Part shown: positions 23,132 through 25,051 of the stretch, in pieces | Position numbering within the stretch: the stretch's first letter is position 1 | Layout of the letters: each line of letters starts with the position of its first letter | DNA from: an uncultured bacterium | GTDB lineage: Bacteria > Bacillota > Clostridia > TANB77 > CAG-508 | Length of the DNA stretch: 25,051 nucleotides | Direction: 5' to 3' | Assembly (NCBI GenBank): GCA_905215615.1 | Contig: CAJMQM010000006.1 | Span: forward strand, 1 to 25,051 | Program-made: the position numbers and the translations under genes | The notes under the pieces: generated by a model | The model's input: the letters and a program-made list of their open reading frames with translations, nothing else | Databases searched by the model: none | Told to the model about the DNA's origin: nothing

Positions 23132-24136
23132 GTGTTGATAAAAAGGAGTGTGAATTGTATTTTAAACAAGCGAATAAAATACTACACAAAAGAAGGATTA
23201 AAGCTTATTAGCATAGTAGGAATAGCTTTGTTTATGATTATTACAATTATTTTAATAAAATTTAATATAGCAGTCGAAGTTACTATTTCTGGTGAAGAAG
23301 TAGGATTTGTAAAAAATAAAAAAGCATTTGAAGAAAAAATACAAAATGAGGTATTAAAAACAGAGGACTCTACACTTGAATCTGTAGAATTAGCAGAAGA
23401 GCCTCAATATAAATTAAAACTTTTAAGTAAAACAGAAAGCACAAATGAAGACGAGATTATATCAAAAATAGAAAATGACGCGACAAGAACCTATGTAAGA
23501 TATGCCGTTACATTAGATAACGAGCAAAAAGCAGTTCTAGAAGAACTAGAAGATGCTGAAAACTTAGTAGATGAAATTGAAGAAGAATATGGAAAATATA
23601 GAAAAGTTGGTATACAAAAGGTATACTCAACAAATAACGAAGATTATCAAACTGTAAGTGTAAAAACAGCAAGAACAGATGTTACAAATGCAATAGAAGA
23701 ACAAATAGAAAAAGAAGAGGAAGAACAAAGAAAAAAAGAGCAATCTATAAATGGTGTATACTTAGCAGTTAAACCAATTTCAGGTACAATAACATCAAGA
23801 TTTGGTAACAGAGAATCTATAAGAAGCTATGCACATAGAGGACTAGATATAGCTGCACCAAAAGGAACAACAATTAAGGCAGCTGCAAGCGGAAAAGTTA
23901 TATTTTCAGGTTACCAAGGAAGTTATGGTAACTTAATAAAAATAGACCATGGAAATGGTGTTGTTACTTACTATGGACACTGTAGCAAATTATATGCAAA
24001 AGTTGGAGAAAAAGTAGAAGCAGGAGATAGTATAGCGGCAGTTGGTTCAACTGGTAACTCAACAGGTAACCACTTACACTTTGAAATTCAGTTAAATGGG
24101 CAGTGTGTAAACCCACAAAACTATTTGTATAAGTAG
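23132..24136 (+). CDS. Membrane-anchored M23 (LytM-type) peptidase
   Basis: This protein of about 334 residues has an N-terminal membrane helix (LISIVGIALFMIITIIL). A Glu-rich extracellular stalk follows, then a C-terminal M23 domain. The domain begins GTITSRFGNRES and has the zinc ligands in AHRGLDIAAP and GNHLHFEI; the middle motif YYGHCSKL supplies another His. The peptidase domain looks catalytically complete and would cut peptidoglycan cross-bridges at the outer face of the membrane. The start is uncertain. GTG 23132 and TTG 23135 lie only 3-7 bases after the predicted transcription start. AAAGGAG at 23142-23148 is 1 base before GTG 23150 but 10 before an in-frame ATT at 23159. I give 23132 as the longest start compatible with the promoter. 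Confidence 0.85.
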   Translation: MLIKRSVNCILNKRIKYYTKEGLKLISIVGIALFMIITIILIKFNIAVEVTISGEEVGFVKNKKAFEEKIQNEVLKTEDSTLESVELAEEPQYKLKLLSKTESTNEDEIISKIENDATRTYVRYAVTLDNEQKAVLEELEDAENLVDEIEEEYGKYRKVGIQKVYSTNNEDYQTVSVKTARTDVTNAIEEQIEKEEEEQRKKEQSINGVYLAVKPISGTITSRFGNRESIRSYAHRGLDIAAPKGTTIKAAASGKVIFSGYQGSYGNLIKIDHGNGVVTYYGHCSKLYAKVGEKVEAGDSIAAVGSTGNSTGNHLHFEIQLNGQCVNPQNYLYK

Positions 24137-24139
24137 ATT

Positions 24140-24178
24140 AAAAACAACCTTTAGATTAATTCTAAGGGCTGTTTTTTT
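24140..24178 (+). terminator. Terminator of the M23 peptidase gene
   Basis: CCTTTAGA at 24148-24155 pairs with TCTAAGGG at 24161-24168 (one G-T). The stem is extended past one mismatch by AAACA with TGTTT, and a T run follows at 24172-24178. Confidence 0.88.
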
Positions 24179-24213
24179 GTGGCTTAATATAGTAAGGTAG
24201 GAAATTTTTTATA

Positions 24214-24308
24214 TAAAAAAAGAGATTCTCAAGCGCACGAGAATCTCTTTCGAAAATAAAAGGGGATGTTCTTCTTTTTTAGTTGATAACGGAGTAACTT
24301 ATTTATCA
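24214..24308 (-). ncRNA. Candidate small RNA (about 95 nt)
   Basis: On the minus strand a promoter (24342-24315) is followed by a hairpin (arms 24312-24303 and 24289-24280), an unpaired linker of about 30 bases that contains ACATCCCCTTTT, and then a perfect 12-bp terminator stem (24250-24239 with 24230-24219) followed by seven T. The T run exists only on this strand. No ATG or other plausible coding frame lies inside. The htrA transcript has its own terminator upstream at 24439-24487, so this terminator needs another transcript. The linker's C-rich stretch is complementary to Shine-Dalgarno-type sequence, as in several Gram-positive antisense RNAs. If transcription starts at 24308, the first hairpin arm loses its outer few bases. 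The dyad could instead be an operator. Confidence 0.5.
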
Positions 24309-24314
24309 ACTATG

Positions 24315-24342
24315 ATTATATTATAATTAATAAGTTTGTCCA
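24315..24342 (-). promoter_or_regulatory. Promoter of the candidate small RNA
   Basis: On the minus strand TGGACA (24342-24337), 16 bases, TATAAT (24320-24315). The -35 has one mismatch to consensus and the -10 is perfect. A dyad, AGTTGATAA and its complement with a 13-base gap, begins immediately downstream and would overlap the transcription start. Confidence 0.55.
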
Positions 24343-24438
24343 TTTTGTGAACTAAATGTGATTTGTATGAAAAGAAAAACAAAATATTTTATTAATGTTA
24401 GTAATACTAAAAATAATTTATAAAGTAAGTAAATAACA

Positions 24439-24487
24439 AAAACTGAGCATGCAAGTATTATACATATAATCAAGCATGCTCAGTTTT
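24439..24487. terminator. Terminator of htrA (symmetric hairpin)
   Basis: AAAACTGAGCATGC at 24439-24452 is fully complementary to 24474-24487. The 21-base loop contains a second small palindrome (ATTATA and TATAAT). On the minus strand TTTTTGTT follows, so it ends the htrA transcript. Confidence 0.9.
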
Positions 24488-24491
24488 ATTA

Positions 24492-25051
24492 TTAAGGCTG
24501 TTCTTGTAAAGTTAAGGTTAAATCTTTATACCCACCATTACGATAAACTTTTAAAGTAATAGTATCTCCAATTTCTTTTTTATTTTTAATCTCATTTACT
24601 TCATCCATTGTTGTAACTTTTTGTCCATCTACTTCTGTAATTACATCTCCAACTTTAACTCCACCTTTTTCAGCAGCAGAGAAATCTTCAAGTTGTTTTA
24701 CATATATACCAACAACTAAATCATTAGCTTTTGCTGTTTGTTCATCTAAATCAATTCCACCAATTCCCATATAAGGTCTTTTTACTTTATTATATTTAAT
24801 TAATTGTTCAGATATTGTTTTAGTTGAATTAATAGGAATTGCAAAACCAACACCTTCTACACCAGTTCCAGATAATTTTAATGTGTTTACACCTATAACT
24901 TGACCTTGGCTATTTACTAAAGCCCCTCCACTGTTACCAGCATTTATAGAAGTATCTGTTTGAATTGCTACATATGTGTTGCCATCCTCATCTGTAACTT
25001 CTCTGTTTACAGCACTAATTATACCAGAAGTAACAGAACTACTTAGTCCTA
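24492..25051 (-). CDS. HtrA/DegP-family serine protease, C-terminal part (5' end outside window)
   Basis: The minus-strand frame is open to the window edge; about 185 residues are visible. It reads GLSSSVTSGIISAVNREV, then TDTSINAGNSGGALVN with the catalytic Ser in GNSGG, then GVGFAIPINS, and one PDZ domain to the C-terminus (YMGIGGIDL...KGGVKVGDVITEVDGQKV...GDTITLKVYRNG). The trypsin-like domain's His and Asp lie outside the window. HtrA proteases degrade or refold damaged envelope proteins; Gram-positive forms are membrane-anchored with a single PDZ, as here. A short ORF beginning at the Met before GIGG (24770) is only part of this gene. A strong terminator follows. Confidence 0.93.
   Translation of the reverse strand, partial: GLSSSVTSGIISAVNREVTDEDGNTYVAIQTDTSINAGNSGGALVNSQGQVIGVNTLKLSGTGVEGVGFAIPINSTKTISEQLIKYNKVKRPYMGIGGIDLDEQTAKANDLVVGIYVKQLEDFSAAEKGGVKVGDVITEVDGQKVTTMDEVNEIKNKKEIGDTITLKVYRNGGYKDLTLTLQEQP

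Noticed and set aside
24492..24770. A separate 92-residue PDZ-only protein
   Set aside because: The frame continues upstream to the window edge through the catalytic GNSGG motif, so this is simply the C-terminus of HtrA.

Overview
The window is low-GC DNA read with the standard code. It is almost certainly a chromosome segment of an anaerobic member of the Firmicutes, class Clostridia. The evidence is strong purine-rich Shine-Dalgarno sites, canonical TTGACA/TATAAT-type promoters, T-tailed hairpin terminators, a ferredoxin-linked 2-oxoacid oxidoreductase, a RicT/HolB pair, and a MinD-MinE-RodA cluster. No rRNA, tRNA or CRISPR array was seen.

Layout. (1) 1-1073 is accessory: the 3' end of a large serine recombinase abuts the 3' remnant of a cyclic-glucan-synthase-like GH94 gene, which looks like the edge of an integrated element. 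(2) 1069-6033 holds a PhoP/WalR-type two-component pair, then signal peptidase I, DNA polymerase III delta' (holB) and ricT. (3) 6114-9644 has a small 2[4Fe-4S] ferredoxin converging on a minus-strand four-subunit pyruvate/2-oxoacid:ferredoxin oxidoreductase operon (gamma-delta-alpha-beta). (4) 9701-14078 carries cca (apparently leaderless), a tiny pilin-like membrane protein, then minD, minE (with a long acidic tail) and rodA. (5) 14144-16598 has dusB, a LolA/GerS-like anchored protein and a MazF/EndoA toxin without a visible antitoxin. (6) 16656-19074 has a divergent HD-GYP phosphodiesterase and an MtaD-type amidohydrolase whose leader contains an attenuator-like hairpin. (7) 19154-25051 has smc, a 430-base intergenic region with phased A-tracts, an M23 peptidase, a candidate small RNA, and the 3' part of an HtrA protease.

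How the genes fit together. Most are housekeeping: envelope sensing and protein export (two-component pair, SPase I, HtrA, M23), division-site and shape control (MinD, MinE, RodA), chromosome organisation (SMC), tRNA maturation and modification (Cca, DusB), RNA turnover (RicT, EndoA), and anaerobic carbon metabolism (POR and ferredoxin).

The two signals least explained by known genes are both non-coding. One is a motif occurring twice with identical internal spacing and a predicted pseudoknot fold, upstream of the histidine kinase and of the ferredoxin. The other is a complete promoter-hairpin-terminator unit at 24214-24342 on the minus strand that could encode a small RNA of about 95 nt with an exposed C-rich stretch. 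All calls come from reading the sequence; no database search or folding program was run.
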